NCBI RefSeq assembly: GCF_000626635.1
Contig: NZ_CP007451.1
Coordinates: forward strand, 1 to 64,000
DNA length: 64,000 nucleotides
Direction of reading: 5' to 3'
From: Draconibacterium orientale
Lineage (GTDB): Bacteria; Bacteroidota; Bacteroidia; Bacteroidales; Prolixibacteraceae
Shown here piece by piece: positions 35,234-45,269 of the stretch. The position numbers and the translations under genes were made by a program. Each line of letters begins with the position of its first letter. Positions within the stretch are counted from its first letter, which is position 1. Below the pieces are notes generated by a model. That model saw only the letters and a program-made list of their open reading frames with translations. It did no database searches and had not been told where the DNA came from.

Positions 35234-36037
35234 CTATTTCAAGGGCGAATCGGGTTCGTTTTTAAAAACGGTATAAATAATCTGATCAACTATCCAGGCC
35301 CAGAGTTTAGCCACTAAAACAATCACTTTTCCATCCCAGAAAGAAACGATCATTTTACGCCGGCGATTTTTAATGGCGCGGTACATTATAGCTGCACAAC
35401 GTTCGGCCGACATCATTTTATTTTCGTCGCGTGGTGTTTTTCCCTGCTGGCTTCCATCGGCAACCAGTGCACTTTCACGAATATCGGAAGCTGTGAACCC
35501 GGGTGCCACAACCAAAACGTGCAGTCCGGCCCGCAGGTTTTCAACACGCAGTGTATCCAGGAATCCCCGAACAGCAAATTTAGATGAGGAATAACCGGTA
35601 CGACCGGGCAAACCAATATAACCACCTGTTGAGATTACACCAACAACAGAACCTTTCTGCTCCAGCAAATACGGTAGCGCATATTTGGTGCAATAAACGG
35701 TGCCCCAGTAGTTCACGTCCATTACTTTTCGTAATACTTCCGTTTCAACGTCTTCCAAAACAGCCCGCATCGAAATTCCGGCATTATTAATTAGAATATT
35801 GATTTTCCCGAAGTGCTCAATGGCCATATCAATCAAATGTTTACAGTCCTCTTCGTTCGAGACATCGGTTTTTACCGGAAGTACTTCCACATTCGATAGT
35901 TTTTCTTTCAGCGCCTCTAAACGCTCAATTCTACGTGCCGCCAACACCAGGTTAAACCCTTCTGCGGCATACTTTTCGGCCAATGCTTTTCCTATTCCTG
36001 ACGAAGCTCCGGTAATTACAACTACTTTGTCTCTCAT
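35234..36037 (-). CDS. Short-chain dehydrogenase/reductase
   Basis: The 267-residue protein has the classical SDR motifs: TGASSGIGKAL at residues 9-19, NNAGISM near 87, and catalytic YSSSKFAVRG near 153. A basic and hydrophobic C-terminal region (about 230-255, VIVLVAKLWAWIVDQIIY) may attach it to the membrane. The substrate is unknown. Once separated from ahpF by a normal intergenic terminator, its downstream end now faces the IS element. Confidence 0.92.
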   Translation of the reverse strand: MRDKVVVITGASSGIGKALAEKYAAEGFNLVLAARRIERLEALKEKLSNVEVLPVKTDVSNEEDCKHLIDMAIEHFGKINILINNAGISMRAVLEDVETEVLRKVMDVNYWGTVYCTKYALPYLLEQKGSVVGVISTGGYIGLPGRTGYSSSKFAVRGFLDTLRVENLRAGLHVLVVAPGFTASDIRESALVADGSQQGKTPRDENKMMSAERCAAIMYRAIKNRRRKMIVSFWDGKVIVLVAKLWAWIVDQIIYTVFKNEPDSPLK

Positions 36038-36221
36038 TTAATATCTTAATTGATAATGCTGTCTGGTATCCCAGTTAATTTGTGCTGCAAAAGTATGCAT
36101 TTTTATGTTTCTAAATGCCTGATGTTTTACTATTATACAACAACCTTTGTAAATATAAATAAAAAATGTATTACGATAAATACAGCCTGCGATCAGCCTC
36201 ATCAAAATCAACAGTAACCCT

Positions 36222-38693
36222 TTATTTGAATAATTTCTTAAGTCCGTCTCCCAACTTGTTCAGCGAATTTTTCAGATCGTCTTTTGTGGCATCGGTAACG
36301 GCTTTTTGTGTGGCGCTTAAATCGAGGTTTACCTTTGCATCGCCAACAGGTCCTTTCAGCACAACACCGGCCGGCAACATGGTAATTTTTTCGTTTCCGG
36401 GTAATACAGCCAGTATTTTCTGAATATCAGGGCCAAACATTTCGCGCTGAACATTAAAATCCAGTCGCATATCGAGTAAACTTTCGGCATTCAAACTTCC
36501 TTGAATTTTTGTTTCCTGCCCAATTACTTTTGTAGTAAACGGACGCAGCAACAAACTGCCGTTTTCAACAGTTAAATTGGCGGTAAAATCACCGATGGTT
36601 ACATTCCCTAGTTTTTCTTTTTTCAGAATGCCGCTCAGTTGGTTAAACAAGGGCGAATCTTTAATTTCTACATTATTGGTGCTGAATGATCCTTTTCCGT
36701 TGGTTGTTGCAGCAATTAATTTTAACTGTGGGCTCAACCGGCCTTTCAGACCCAGGCTTGTACTGAGTTTTCCGGTGCTGTTCCCCGCTCCGGGAATCAG
36801 ATTCCGGAATCCCGCAACTGTATGGTACATGGTAGGAATATCAAATCCGGCAATATCAAATCCAAAGTCAAATAAAGGCTGATTTTGAGCGGTATTTTCA
36901 TACGATCCGTTCAGCATCATTTTTCCATCCAGCATATTCATGTCCAATCCGTCGAGAATCAGTTTTTTATCTACTGCCCGAACTTCACCCTTTATAGCAG
37001 TAATCGGAATGCGGTTAAAAACGGCACGGTTAATAGTTGAACGGAAGGTGATATCGATATTTTCGGGCACATCAAAAGCCAGTACGGCTTCGTCGTCTGT
37101 TTCAGCAGGAGCATCCTCTTCCATTACCTGCAAACGAAGCAACTCGTTTAAGTTAACATAGTTTGAATTGAGCTGCATGTTACCTTTTAGCTCGCCATCT
37201 TTCAGCACATAATTCAGGTAATTGCTCACTTTTCCCGATAAACGGAAATCACTTTCACCAACTTTAAGCATGAAATTTCCAAGGTTAATATGCTGCGGCG
37301 AAAAATCCAGCCGTCCCGATGGAATTACCACTTGCTGGGTGAGGTCGGGCGAGGCGTAAACAAAGTTGCTTAACAGCACAACACCATCCGATTTAATCTT
37401 ATCGTAAGCTTCGGTTTCAACATCCGAGTAACGACCTTGTGCAAACAAATTCGCATCAATAATTCCCGAAATATTTACGCTGTCCATTGGCAGCGCATCT
37501 TTTAAATGATCGAGATTTACTTTGCCTACAAATGCCCCATCGAATAAGGGATCGCTAACGAGATTCGAAATCTTCAAAGTCAGATCAACCGGGTTATTAC
37601 GAATTTCGGCGTGTGCTTTATTGATGTTTATTTTCAGCAAATCAAGATCGCCCTGAGGTTTCCCGATCAGCATTTCGGCACTCATGTTTTTGATTTCCTC
37701 CGGCATTTCGGCATACTCAAAATTGCCATTATCAACTTTTACCTGCAGGTCGATCTTCGGGTAATCCTCATCGATGTAATATCCTGAAACACCTCCTGAA
37801 ATCGTTGCCGAGCCGGTGGTGGTAATGTCTTTTAAATATTCCTCATAGTCTTTCGGAACCAACGCCAAAAAATTCTCGAAATCCGAAGCTTTTGTTTTTA
37901 ACTGAAGATTCAGAAAAGTAGTGTCGTTGGGCACGCTGAAATCGCCGCTCAATTCAAGTGGCAGCCGGTTTACCAGCAACTCACTTTCCGCAATGGTAAA
38001 CAGCATCGATTCAAAATCAACATCAAGCAAAGTTTTCAAATCCAGCGAAGTATTCGAAACATAGTTAACCCCCTCCATCGAATAAGTAAGATTGCGAACC
38101 ACTCCCCCAATGTTCAGCTGCGTGGTATTGCCAAACATTTCGCCCGAAATATCCAGGTTGATGTCTTCCAGATCAGCACGCATTTTTGCCAACTTATCGT
38201 TGTAAACCAGACGCGCATCGTTCACGTCAATATTTTCCAGCGCCAATTGAAACTCTTCGCCATCAGCCACTGTTGCATTTTCCTTTTCTGCCGAAGCAGA
38301 TGCCGGAGCAACATCCCAGTTCACGTTTCCTGATTCAGCAACCACCAGGTTCAGTAACGGTTTTTCAAGAATCACCTCCTCAATGCTGCGGTTGGAGCTA
38401 AATAGCGACGATAAATTCATGGTTGCCGCAAAACGCGGTACATTCAGCAATGTGTCTTGCGCAAACTCTCCTTTACCTTTAATCATCACCTCCTGAAGCT
38501 CTACCGTAACTTTGGGGAAATTTTTGATAAGCGAAAGTTTCAGGTCGGCAAACTCCACCTCTGCATTCATTTGTTTATTGAGTGTGGTTTTTGCAGTATT
38601 TAAAATGTTCTGTTTGAAGAACACCGGAATGGCCAAAATTGCTCCCAAAAGCACTACAATTACAATGAGTATAATTACAATAATTCGTTTCAT
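36222..38693 (-). CDS. AsmA-family protein
   Basis: The 823-residue protein has one N-terminal membrane helix (about 3-26) followed by a long beta-rich region. The opening FKQNILNTAKTTLNKQMNAEVEFADLKLSLIKNFPKVTVEL is typical of AsmA, and a C-terminal AsmA-type segment lies near KLGNVTIGDFTANLTVENG. AsmA-like proteins span the periplasm and are linked to lipid transport between membranes; the specific role here is inferred. It ends with an amphipathic helix. Confidence 0.87.
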   Translation of the reverse strand: MKRIIVIILIVIVVLLGAILAIPVFFKQNILNTAKTTLNKQMNAEVEFADLKLSLIKNFPKVTVELQEVMIKGKGEFAQDTLLNVPRFAATMNLSSLFSSNRSIEEVILEKPLLNLVVAESGNVNWDVAPASASAEKENATVADGEEFQLALENIDVNDARLVYNDKLAKMRADLEDINLDISGEMFGNTTQLNIGGVVRNLTYSMEGVNYVSNTSLDLKTLLDVDFESMLFTIAESELLVNRLPLELSGDFSVPNDTTFLNLQLKTKASDFENFLALVPKDYEEYLKDITTTGSATISGGVSGYYIDEDYPKIDLQVKVDNGNFEYAEMPEEIKNMSAEMLIGKPQGDLDLLKININKAHAEIRNNPVDLTLKISNLVSDPLFDGAFVGKVNLDHLKDALPMDSVNISGIIDANLFAQGRYSDVETEAYDKIKSDGVVLLSNFVYASPDLTQQVVIPSGRLDFSPQHINLGNFMLKVGESDFRLSGKVSNYLNYVLKDGELKGNMQLNSNYVNLNELLRLQVMEEDAPAETDDEAVLAFDVPENIDITFRSTINRAVFNRIPITAIKGEVRAVDKKLILDGLDMNMLDGKMMLNGSYENTAQNQPLFDFGFDIAGFDIPTMYHTVAGFRNLIPGAGNSTGKLSTSLGLKGRLSPQLKLIAATTNGKGSFSTNNVEIKDSPLFNQLSGILKKEKLGNVTIGDFTANLTVENGSLLLRPFTTKVIGQETKIQGSLNAESLLDMRLDFNVQREMFGPDIQKILAVLPGNEKITMLPAGVVLKGPVGDAKVNLDLSATQKAVTDATKDDLKNSLNKLGDGLKKLFK

Positions 38694-38797
38694 ATTTTTC
38701 TGTTTTCTGATTCAAAAATACATCTTTAGAACGTTTCAAAACGTTAGAAGTTGTTAAAAAAGCGTGAAGATTGAAGGCGGAAGACCGAAGCAGAAAA

Positions 38798-40045
38798 TTA
38801 TAGCTCGCCAAGCACCATTCGCCGCAGCAATTGCAGCGCCGTTTGTCCCGAGCGCACAATATTCCGGTCGCGCTGATCGCCAATAAAAGTGTACTTTTTC
38901 ACTAGCGTTTTCTCCGGCCCCGAAACAGCAATCCAGACTGTTCCCACCGGCTTTTCTTCTGTTCCTCCTGTAGGACCTGCAATTCCGGTGGTTGCTACCG
39001 CATAGTCTGCTTTCATCACACGCTTTACACCTTCTACCATTTCGCGTGCCACCTGTTCGCTTACCGCACCGTATTTTTCCAGATTTTCGCGGCTAACGCC
39101 CAGCAACTTTTCCTTTATTTCGTTGGAGTACGAGGTTACCGAACCGTTGTAGTAGGCCGAACTTCCGGAAACAGAAGTGATAAGATGCGAAATATAACCG
39201 CCGGTGCAACTTTCGGCAACAGCCAGTTTTTTGTTTTGCTTCACCAATTCCCTACCAATTACTTCCGACATGGTTTCGGTATCGTAACCAAAAATGGCCT
39301 CCGGAATTATCTTTTGTAGCTTTTCAATTTCACTCTCCACCTCGCTTTTCAACACCTGAACACGATCTCCAATTGCGGAAAGCCGCAGCCTCACGGCCAT
39401 TGGATTGGGTAAATACGCCAGTTTAATGTGCGCAGGTAAAGCTTCTTCCCAGGCCGCAATTCGTTCGGCCAGCATCGACTCCGGAACGCCTTGCGTTAAT
39501 ACGGTTTTATGAAAAATTGCCTTTGTTCGTTTGGTTTGGCGAAGGCGTGGCAGCAGCTCAAACTCTACCAGGTATTTCATTTCAAAAGGCACGCCCGGCA
39601 TCGACACAAAAATGGTGTCGTTTTTCTCAAACCACATGCCCGGAGCTGTTCCCATTTTATTAGGTAAAATAGTGCACGATTCAGGTAACATTGCCTGATC
39701 GCGGTTCAGTTTATTCATGTCAACGCCCCGGTGTTTAAAGCGCTCGGTTATAGCATTGAGCGTTGGCTCATGAAAAACCAGTTTGGTATTGAAATACTCG
39801 CAAAGTGTGTGTTTGGTTATGTCGTCTTTTGTTGGGCCAAGGCCACCGGTAATCACCACCAGGTCGGCATGCGCTTCTGCATTTTTTATGGCACGCATAA
39901 TATGATCGTGATCGTCGTGAACCGAAGTAATCTGGTAAATTTCAATACCGTTCAGGTTAAACTGCTCGCCCATCCAGGCCGAGTTGGTATCCACAATTTG
40001 TCCTATCAGTATTTCATCTCCTATGGTAATAATTTCTGCTTTCAT
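38798..40045 (-). CDS. cinA: CinA family nicotinamide-nucleotide amidase / competence-damage protein
   Basis: The 415-residue protein has two domains. The N-terminal MoaB/MogA-like domain (ITIGDEILIGQIVDTNSAWMG at the start, VVITGGLGPTKDD near 62) hydrolyses ADP-ribose-type or FAD substrates in relatives. The C-terminal PncC domain (AVAESCTGGYISHLIT near 279, ATTGIAGPTGG near 355) removes the amide of nicotinamide mononucleotide. The combination and length match full CinA, which recycles pyridine nucleotides. Confidence 0.95.
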   Translation of the reverse strand: MKAEIITIGDEILIGQIVDTNSAWMGEQFNLNGIEIYQITSVHDDHDHIMRAIKNAEAHADLVVITGGLGPTKDDITKHTLCEYFNTKLVFHEPTLNAITERFKHRGVDMNKLNRDQAMLPESCTILPNKMGTAPGMWFEKNDTIFVSMPGVPFEMKYLVEFELLPRLRQTKRTKAIFHKTVLTQGVPESMLAERIAAWEEALPAHIKLAYLPNPMAVRLRLSAIGDRVQVLKSEVESEIEKLQKIIPEAIFGYDTETMSEVIGRELVKQNKKLAVAESCTGGYISHLITSVSGSSAYYNGSVTSYSNEIKEKLLGVSRENLEKYGAVSEQVAREMVEGVKRVMKADYAVATTGIAGPTGGTEEKPVGTVWIAVSGPEKTLVKKYTFIGDQRDRNIVRSGQTALQLLRRMVLGEL

Positions 40046-40406
40046 TCTTTTAGTTTAAATGTACAGCCAAAAGTTGTGTGCTGTTTTCCGACAAACAAAT
40101 TTAACATTATAAAAGGCAAAAGGACAATGTGGAAAGGTAAAAAGTAAAAGTAAAAAGTAAAAAGGCAAAAGTAAAAGGTTGAGGACGGTCTTACCAGACG
40201 AATTGAAAATCGGCGACAGCCAAATCCCGATCGAAGCGCCGGGAGTAAAAGTAAAAAAGCATATTGCTTCGGGTTACAAGCCGCGAGTGCAATTTAACGA
40301 TTTATCGATACTGAAGAGTTAAACACTAAGTTACACAAAGGAGGCACAAAGCTTCGCAAAGTTTCTGCTTGTAACGTGTTACTGCGTTAAAATATTCAGC
40401 ACTAAC
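40046..40406. repeat. Intergenic low-complexity repeats
   Basis: No gene is seen. It holds AAAAGTAAAAGTAAAAAG-type text (about 40137-40260), the inverse complement of the CTTTTACTTTTACTTT text at 62.4 kb, plus ACACAAAGGAGGCACAAAG-type phrases. These belong to the dispersed phrase-repeat group of this genome. Confidence 0.65.
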
Positions 40407-40754
40407 CTAAAGGTTCACCACCTTTTCCGCCACTTTCTGAAAATGCATAATGTCAACCATTGTTGCTGTTATACCTACTTCAACTTTTTCAAGCAATTGA
40501 AAATGGTTTAGACAAGTTTTGCAAGCCACCAGTTTTACGCCTTTTTCCGCGAGCAGCTTTAAAGGCTCAAGTGCTTCAGAACCGGAGCAGATAAGTTTTA
40601 CACCTTCATTGTAAAAGGTAATCACTTGAGGAACTTCTGTTTCTTCGCAAAGCAATGTCAGGTAGTTTTTTGCCAGTAGCTGTCCCAGTTCTTCATTGCC
40701 TGATCCCATTCCGTTCTGCGTGATTTGAATGAGTGTATTTTTGAAAGAATTCAT
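40407..40754 (-). CDS. DsrE/YedF C-terminal-like protein (sulfur/selenium related)
   Basis: The 115-residue protein matches the DsrE-like C-terminal domain of YedF, often encoded next to selD. It has NGMGSGNEELGQLLAKNYL, LICSGSEALEPLKLLAEKGV, and the conserved cysteine pair Cys78-Lys-Thr-Cys81 in LVACKTCLNHFQL. The YedF N-terminal TusA domain is missing. It is 4.5 kb from mnmH-selD. A role in persulfide or selenide handling is inferred. The start at 40754 is chosen; an upstream in-frame start adds eight residues. Confidence 0.8.
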   Translation of the reverse strand: MNSFKNTLIQITQNGMGSGNEELGQLLAKNYLTLLCEETEVPQVITFYNEGVKLICSGSEALEPLKLLAEKGVKLVACKTCLNHFQLLEKVEVGITATMVDIMHFQKVAEKVVNL

Positions 40755-40810
40755 TTGAATTTTGTTTTGTTTGCACAAAAGTAAATGAAAAATTATTCCA
40801 ATGAAATAAA

Positions 40811-41100
40811 TTGGCTTTATTGCAAACTTCTACTTTTCTGCTTTGTGAAACTTGGAGGTTCAATCTTGAATGCGGAAATGCTTTAATGCGTAAATGCTAC
40901 AATGCGCAAATGCTGCAATGCTTTAATAGGCAGGAACTTTGCGCAACTCCGTGGCTCCTTGGTGAAACTTGGTGGTTAAGTTTTCAAATGCTTTAATGCG
41001 GAAATGCTTTAATGCTGCAATGCTATAATGCTTTAATAAATTTTCGAGGCAATCTCCGAGAGAAACATGAACCTTTATCTTCGCGTCTTAGCGCCTTTGC
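40811..41100. repeat. ATGCNNNA octamer arrays and linked phrases
   Basis: At 40870-40927 seven consecutive 8-base units read ATGCGGAA, ATGCTTTA, ATGCGTAA, ATGCTACA, ATGCGCAA, ATGCTGCA, ATGCTTTA. A second set of six starts at 40988. Between them lies CTTGGTGAAACTTGGTGG-type text and afterwards CTTCGCGTCTTAGCGCCTTT. No gene is present. Confidence 0.8.
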
Positions 41101-41113
41101 GAGAATTTTCGTC

Positions 41114-42352
41114 CTACTTCTCGAACGATTTTAGAAACGCCAGGCGCTGCAATAAAGTTGGGTGTGAATAATGAAAAAACACAAAGGTTTTATGTGGTGT
41201 TAAATTACTCAGGTTATTGATCGACAGCTTCTTTAATGCCGATGCCAGCGCTTCCGGCTTATAATTCTCGGCAGCAAAACGGTCGGCCTGATACTCGTTT
41301 TTCCGCGAAAGCATATTCATAAAAATGCCGGTAAAAAACGAAATAGGCGAATACAACACCCCAAAAGCCACCATGCCGATGTGAAAATTTGGCTCTTCAA
41401 CTCCCAAAGCTGCACTTAAAACCGGGCTGTCGATGAGCAAACCAAAAACAAACAAAACAATGGCCGTTTGTACCAATCCGATCAACAGCCCCTGCACCAC
41501 GTGTTTCTTTTTATTGTGGCCAATTTCGTGGGCCAAAACCGCTACCAGCTCTTCAGTTTCCAAATCGTTAATCAAGGTATCGTAAAGCACGATTCGTTTT
41601 TTAGCGCCCAAACCGGTAAAATAAGCATTGGCTTTTGTCGAGCGTTTCGATCCGTCGATCACAAAAATATTATCCAGTTTAAATCCCACTTTATGCGCAA
41701 AAGCACTGATGGCATCGCGCAACTCGCCTTCTTCAAGCGGCGTTTGTTTGTTAAACAGCGGCACAATGAGGTTCGAATAAAACATGGCCATAAAAATGGA
41801 AAATGCCGAAACTACAAGCCAGGCATACACCCAAAACATATTTCCGGTGAGCTGATAAATAAAAATTACCAGTGCCAGTAAACCACCTCCTATAACAGCA
41901 CTTACCAACCATCCTTTTACCTTATCAAGAACAAATATTTTTGGTGTGGTTTTGTTAAAACCGTATTTCTCCTCGATTTTAAAAGTGTCGTAAATTTCAA
42001 AAGGAGTGCCTATAATATCGGACGCGAACATTATAATTCCAAAGAAAATAAGCGCTGCCAGAATTGCATTTCCGGTAAAACTCCACGCCCAGCCATCAAC
42101 CAGGGCAAAGCCATACAACAAAAACATAGCCAGTGTAATTACCATACTAAAACTGCTGGTTAATATTCCGAAGCGATGATTTTCGCGCTGATAAGCCTGC
42201 TGCTTTTTGTATTTCTCTTCGTCGTAAATTCCCTTTACCTCTTCGGGAATGGTGTCGCTCATGGTCGTGGTATTCAGGTACGACAGGTATTTCTCGAAAA
42301 TAAAATCAACAACAAGAATTCCGATAATGATCCAGAAAAGTATTTCGTGCAT
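41114..42352 (-). CDS. M48 family Ste24-type metalloendopeptidase
   Basis: The 412-residue integral membrane protease has about six to seven membrane helices and the zinc-binding motif HEIGH (His275, Glu276, His279) in AVLAHEIGHNKKKH. A downstream NEYQADRFA supplies the third zinc ligand Glu. The KRSTKANAYFTGLG stretch just before is typical of Ste24/CAAX-protease-type enzymes, which in bacteria act in membrane protein quality control. Catalytic residues are complete. Confidence 0.93.
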   Translation of the reverse strand: MHEILFWIIIGILVVDFIFEKYLSYLNTTTMSDTIPEEVKGIYDEEKYKKQQAYQRENHRFGILTSSFSMVITLAMFLLYGFALVDGWAWSFTGNAILAALIFFGIIMFASDIIGTPFEIYDTFKIEEKYGFNKTTPKIFVLDKVKGWLVSAVIGGGLLALVIFIYQLTGNMFWVYAWLVVSAFSIFMAMFYSNLIVPLFNKQTPLEEGELRDAISAFAHKVGFKLDNIFVIDGSKRSTKANAYFTGLGAKKRIVLYDTLINDLETEELVAVLAHEIGHNKKKHVVQGLLIGLVQTAIVLFVFGLLIDSPVLSAALGVEEPNFHIGMVAFGVLYSPISFFTGIFMNMLSRKNEYQADRFAAENYKPEALASALKKLSINNLSNLTPHKTFVFFHYSHPTLLQRLAFLKSFEK

Positions 42353-42821
42353 AGCTGCTTTGTTTCAATTTGTGAGGCACAAATATAACAGAAGATTAAG
42401 AGTTTCCGAAACAGGCTCGGCCTTACCTATTTCTCTTAAATAGCCCCTCCTGCGCCCTTATCTCTAATCCTGTTAACTTTTTAGGCGCCCTGTTACACTT
42501 TTAGGCGTCCCTGTTGTTTTTTTAGTGTCCCTGTTACATTTTTACCCGCCCTGTTAACTTTTTTGCTCGTCCTGTACTCTTTTTTCCCGTCCTGTTCAAC
42601 AGGGAAGGCCAAAAACCCGACAGGGAGGGTGAACAACCTACAGGGAGGCCCAAAACCCAACAGGGCGCTATATTTCAACAAGTTACACAAGGCGCTCCAC
42701 AAAATTCCTAAATTTCAGAAATACCTGAAATGGGGCAGCACTTATTTAAATAACTGTTGTGCAGATATTGAGCAACTTTATGTTTTTTTTCCCATTTTTG
42801 CAGCGTTACAATAGGTAAACT
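42353..42821. repeat. Inverted, helically phased ~20.3-bp array
   Basis: CCTG cores start at 42469, 42489, 42510, 42530, 42550, 42571 and 42591. CAGG cores follow in inverse sense at 42600, 42621, 42641 and 42661. The spacing alternates 20 and 21 bases throughout. The forward units include a T-run and the inverse units an A-run. The remaining DNA (42670-42821) is AT-rich, leading into the M20 gene. No coding gene is seen. Confidence 0.8.
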
Positions 42822-43868
42822 ATGGAGAAATACATCGAGCTGTTAAAAACGCTGATCGCTACGCAGTCGTTTAGTAAAGAGGAGGAAAATGCGGCCGCCG
42901 TTATGCGTGCTTTTTTGGAAAAAGAAGGTATTCCGTTTAAAACAAAAGAGAACAACACCTGGGCCTTCAATAAATATTACTCGGACGAAAAGCCAACCAT
43001 TTTACTCGACTCGCATATCGATACGGTTCGTCCGGCAAAAGGCTACACTAAAGATCCGTTTTCGCCCATTGAAGAAGGCGATGTATTGTACGGACTGGGA
43101 AGCAACGACGCCGGTGGCCCACTGGTTTCGCTTCTGGCAACTTTTATTCATTTTTACGAACGCGAAGACCTGCCCTACAACCTTGTTTATGCGGCAACTG
43201 CCGAAGAGGAAATTTCGGGCCGGCGCGGAATGGAGATCGTTCTGCCTGAGATTAGCCCCATAACTTTTGCCATAATTGGCGAACCCACCCAAATGGAACT
43301 CGCCATTGCAGAAAAAGGCTTATTGGTGCTGGACTGTTACGCCCATGGAAAATCAGGGCATGCGGCCCGCGAGGAAGGCGAAAATGCCTTATACAAAGCA
43401 ATGGATGACATTGAAAAGCTGCGTAATTTCGAGTTCGATAAGGTTTCGGAAGTACTCGGAAAAGTAAAACTTTCGGTTACCCAAATAGAGGCCGGAACAC
43501 AACACAACGTTGTTCCCGATATTTGCCATTTTGTGGTTGATGTGCGCACCAACGAACACTACACCAACAAACAAGCCGCCGAAATTATCAACCAATTGAT
43601 TGATTCGAAAGTTAAGCCACGTAGCGTTCGATTAAACTCATCGGGCATTTCGGCACATCATCCGTTTGCAAAATTGGTTAAGGAAAAAGGCATAAATATT
43701 TACGGCTCGCCAACCACCTCCGATCAGGCCATTATTCCTTTCCTATCTGTAAAAATGGGACCGGGCGATTCGGCACGTTCGCACACCGCAGACGAATACA
43801 TTCACAAAAGCGAAATTATTGCAGGAATTGAACGCTACATCGAGCTACTGGAAGAACTAAAGCTGTAA
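42822..43868 (+). CDS. M20-family metallo-hydrolase (acylornithine/acetylcitrulline deacetylase-like)
   Basis: The 348-residue protein has the M20 zinc-peptidase pattern: LLDSHIDTVRP (zinc His and catalytic-side Asp), YGLGSNDAGGP (zinc Asp), ATAEEEISGRRG (catalytic Glu pair), IIGEPTQ and a terminal RSHTADEYI His. It resembles ArgE/DapE-type enzymes and the Bacteroidota acetylcitrulline deacetylase, but no arginine-synthesis genes are adjacent, so the substrate is left open. Confidence 0.87.
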   Translation: MEKYIELLKTLIATQSFSKEEENAAAVMRAFLEKEGIPFKTKENNTWAFNKYYSDEKPTILLDSHIDTVRPAKGYTKDPFSPIEEGDVLYGLGSNDAGGPLVSLLATFIHFYEREDLPYNLVYAATAEEEISGRRGMEIVLPEISPITFAIIGEPTQMELAIAEKGLLVLDCYAHGKSGHAAREEGENALYKAMDDIEKLRNFEFDKVSEVLGKVKLSVTQIEAGTQHNVVPDICHFVVDVRTNEHYTNKQAAEIINQLIDSKVKPRSVRLNSSGISAHHPFAKLVKEKGINIYGSPTTSDQAIIPFLSVKMGPGDSARSHTADEYIHKSEIIAGIERYIELLEELKL

Positions 43869-43920
43869 TTAGTCTTTGCAAGAAGACAAAGAAATGGCTG
43901 AGTTTTCTAGCAAGCACTAA

Positions 43921-45144
43921 TCAGCCACCTATTATTTTTCTGATACGATCGTCAAGCGCAGCCTGATCGGCTGTAAAACTTGCCAGTCCGGCCAGGTTTA
44001 ACAAAGTATCGATAGCCAGTTCGCCGCTGGCAATGCGTTGTGCCCATCGCTGATGATTGGGTATTTTTCCATCATCGTAAATCAGTTTATAATCTTTTTC
44101 GCTGAGGTACGGAAACATATCGCCACAACCTGCTTCATGCACCCGGTCGATCAGCTCATTTTCATTTTTAGGAAGTTGGGCATCCAGACTTTTTGCCAGT
44201 TGCAGTTCTTTTTCACTTACCTCCCACAATTTTTCGGGGAAATAGTTGGCCGCCTCATCAGTCAAATCCACCGGATAAACTTCGTTTAGTTTTGATTGAA
44301 AGTTGCCGTCCATATTTATTTTTCCATCGGCAGCCACTTTTGTGGGCATGGTAAACACATCGGTTCCGGCCAGCGCATCCAACTGCGAGTAATGGCGCAA
44401 ACTTGCGGCAATTAACTGGGTAGGTGTTTCATTATTTTTGGTCAATTCAGAAACAATATGCTGTGCGGAAATCACGGTTCGCTCGCCTGCTCCGCTGCCG
44501 CTTCCCAGTTCGTTATCTTTTATGTAAGCACCAATTCGCCCCAGAAACACATTGCAGTAATTGGGTTTTGTAATGGCAGCCACCATTGCATTTTGCCGGG
44601 CCGAAAACTCAAGCGTAAAACTAATCTTCACGCCCAGTTCGCGCAGTTTTCGCGCTCCCAGCAATCCGGTTGCCGTATAAGGTACTTTTATAATAAACTG
44701 ATCGGGGCAAATGGAGAAGTAGCGTAATGCATAATCAACAATGGAATCGAAATCGTAAGCGGTATTGGTGTGAAGTTCAACACTTACAAAGCCACTAAAC
44801 TTTTTGGCCAGCCGAATACCGTGCCTGGCATTTAGAATAAACGCGATCTCAACAATTTGCTCTTCTATTGGCAGGTCTTTCACAATTTCAACGGCCTGCT
44901 CAATAAATTCGTCGTAAATTCCTTTTTGAATTTCCTTGTTTACCAGCGTGTTGTTGGTAGTTAAAGCCGTCATTTCGGCCGACCAGTTTTTTTCGGCCTC
45001 CTCCATATCGCCGGTGTCGAGCCAAAGTTCTGTACCCGTGTTTTTTAATCCCTGCCAAAAAGAATCAGAAACGGCACTTACTTTAGTTTCATTTACCTCT
45101 TGTAAAACAAATTGTTTGATCTTTTCCTTTAACCTTTCATCCAT
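43921..45144 (-). CDS. Transaldolase-family protein
   Basis: Transaldolase shuttles a dihydroxyacetone unit between sugar phosphates in the pentose-phosphate pathway through a Lys Schiff base. The 407-residue protein shows LWLDTGDMEEAEKN and LTTNNTLVNKEI, then the active-site segment FIIKVPYTATG with Lys153, and NVFLGRIGAYIKD. The C-terminal extension (from about residue 300) is longer than in classical TalB. Catalytic Lys is in place, so activity is likely, but the substrate range is not certain. Confidence 0.88.
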   Translation of the reverse strand: MDERLKEKIKQFVLQEVNETKVSAVSDSFWQGLKNTGTELWLDTGDMEEAEKNWSAEMTALTTNNTLVNKEIQKGIYDEFIEQAVEIVKDLPIEEQIVEIAFILNARHGIRLAKKFSGFVSVELHTNTAYDFDSIVDYALRYFSICPDQFIIKVPYTATGLLGARKLRELGVKISFTLEFSARQNAMVAAITKPNYCNVFLGRIGAYIKDNELGSGSGAGERTVISAQHIVSELTKNNETPTQLIAASLRHYSQLDALAGTDVFTMPTKVAADGKINMDGNFQSKLNEVYPVDLTDEAANYFPEKLWEVSEKELQLAKSLDAQLPKNENELIDRVHEAGCGDMFPYLSEKDYKLIYDDGKIPNHQRWAQRIASGELAIDTLLNLAGLASFTADQAALDDRIRKIIGG

Positions 45145-45269
45145 AATGGTTTAGCTTTGTAATTATACCATCATTACGTTAATTTGATTTTAGGGTTATA
45201 CCCGCCAAATCAATACTTACCAACTACTTTTAAACATTATGTGCGTTGTATTTATGAAATATTGCCCGA

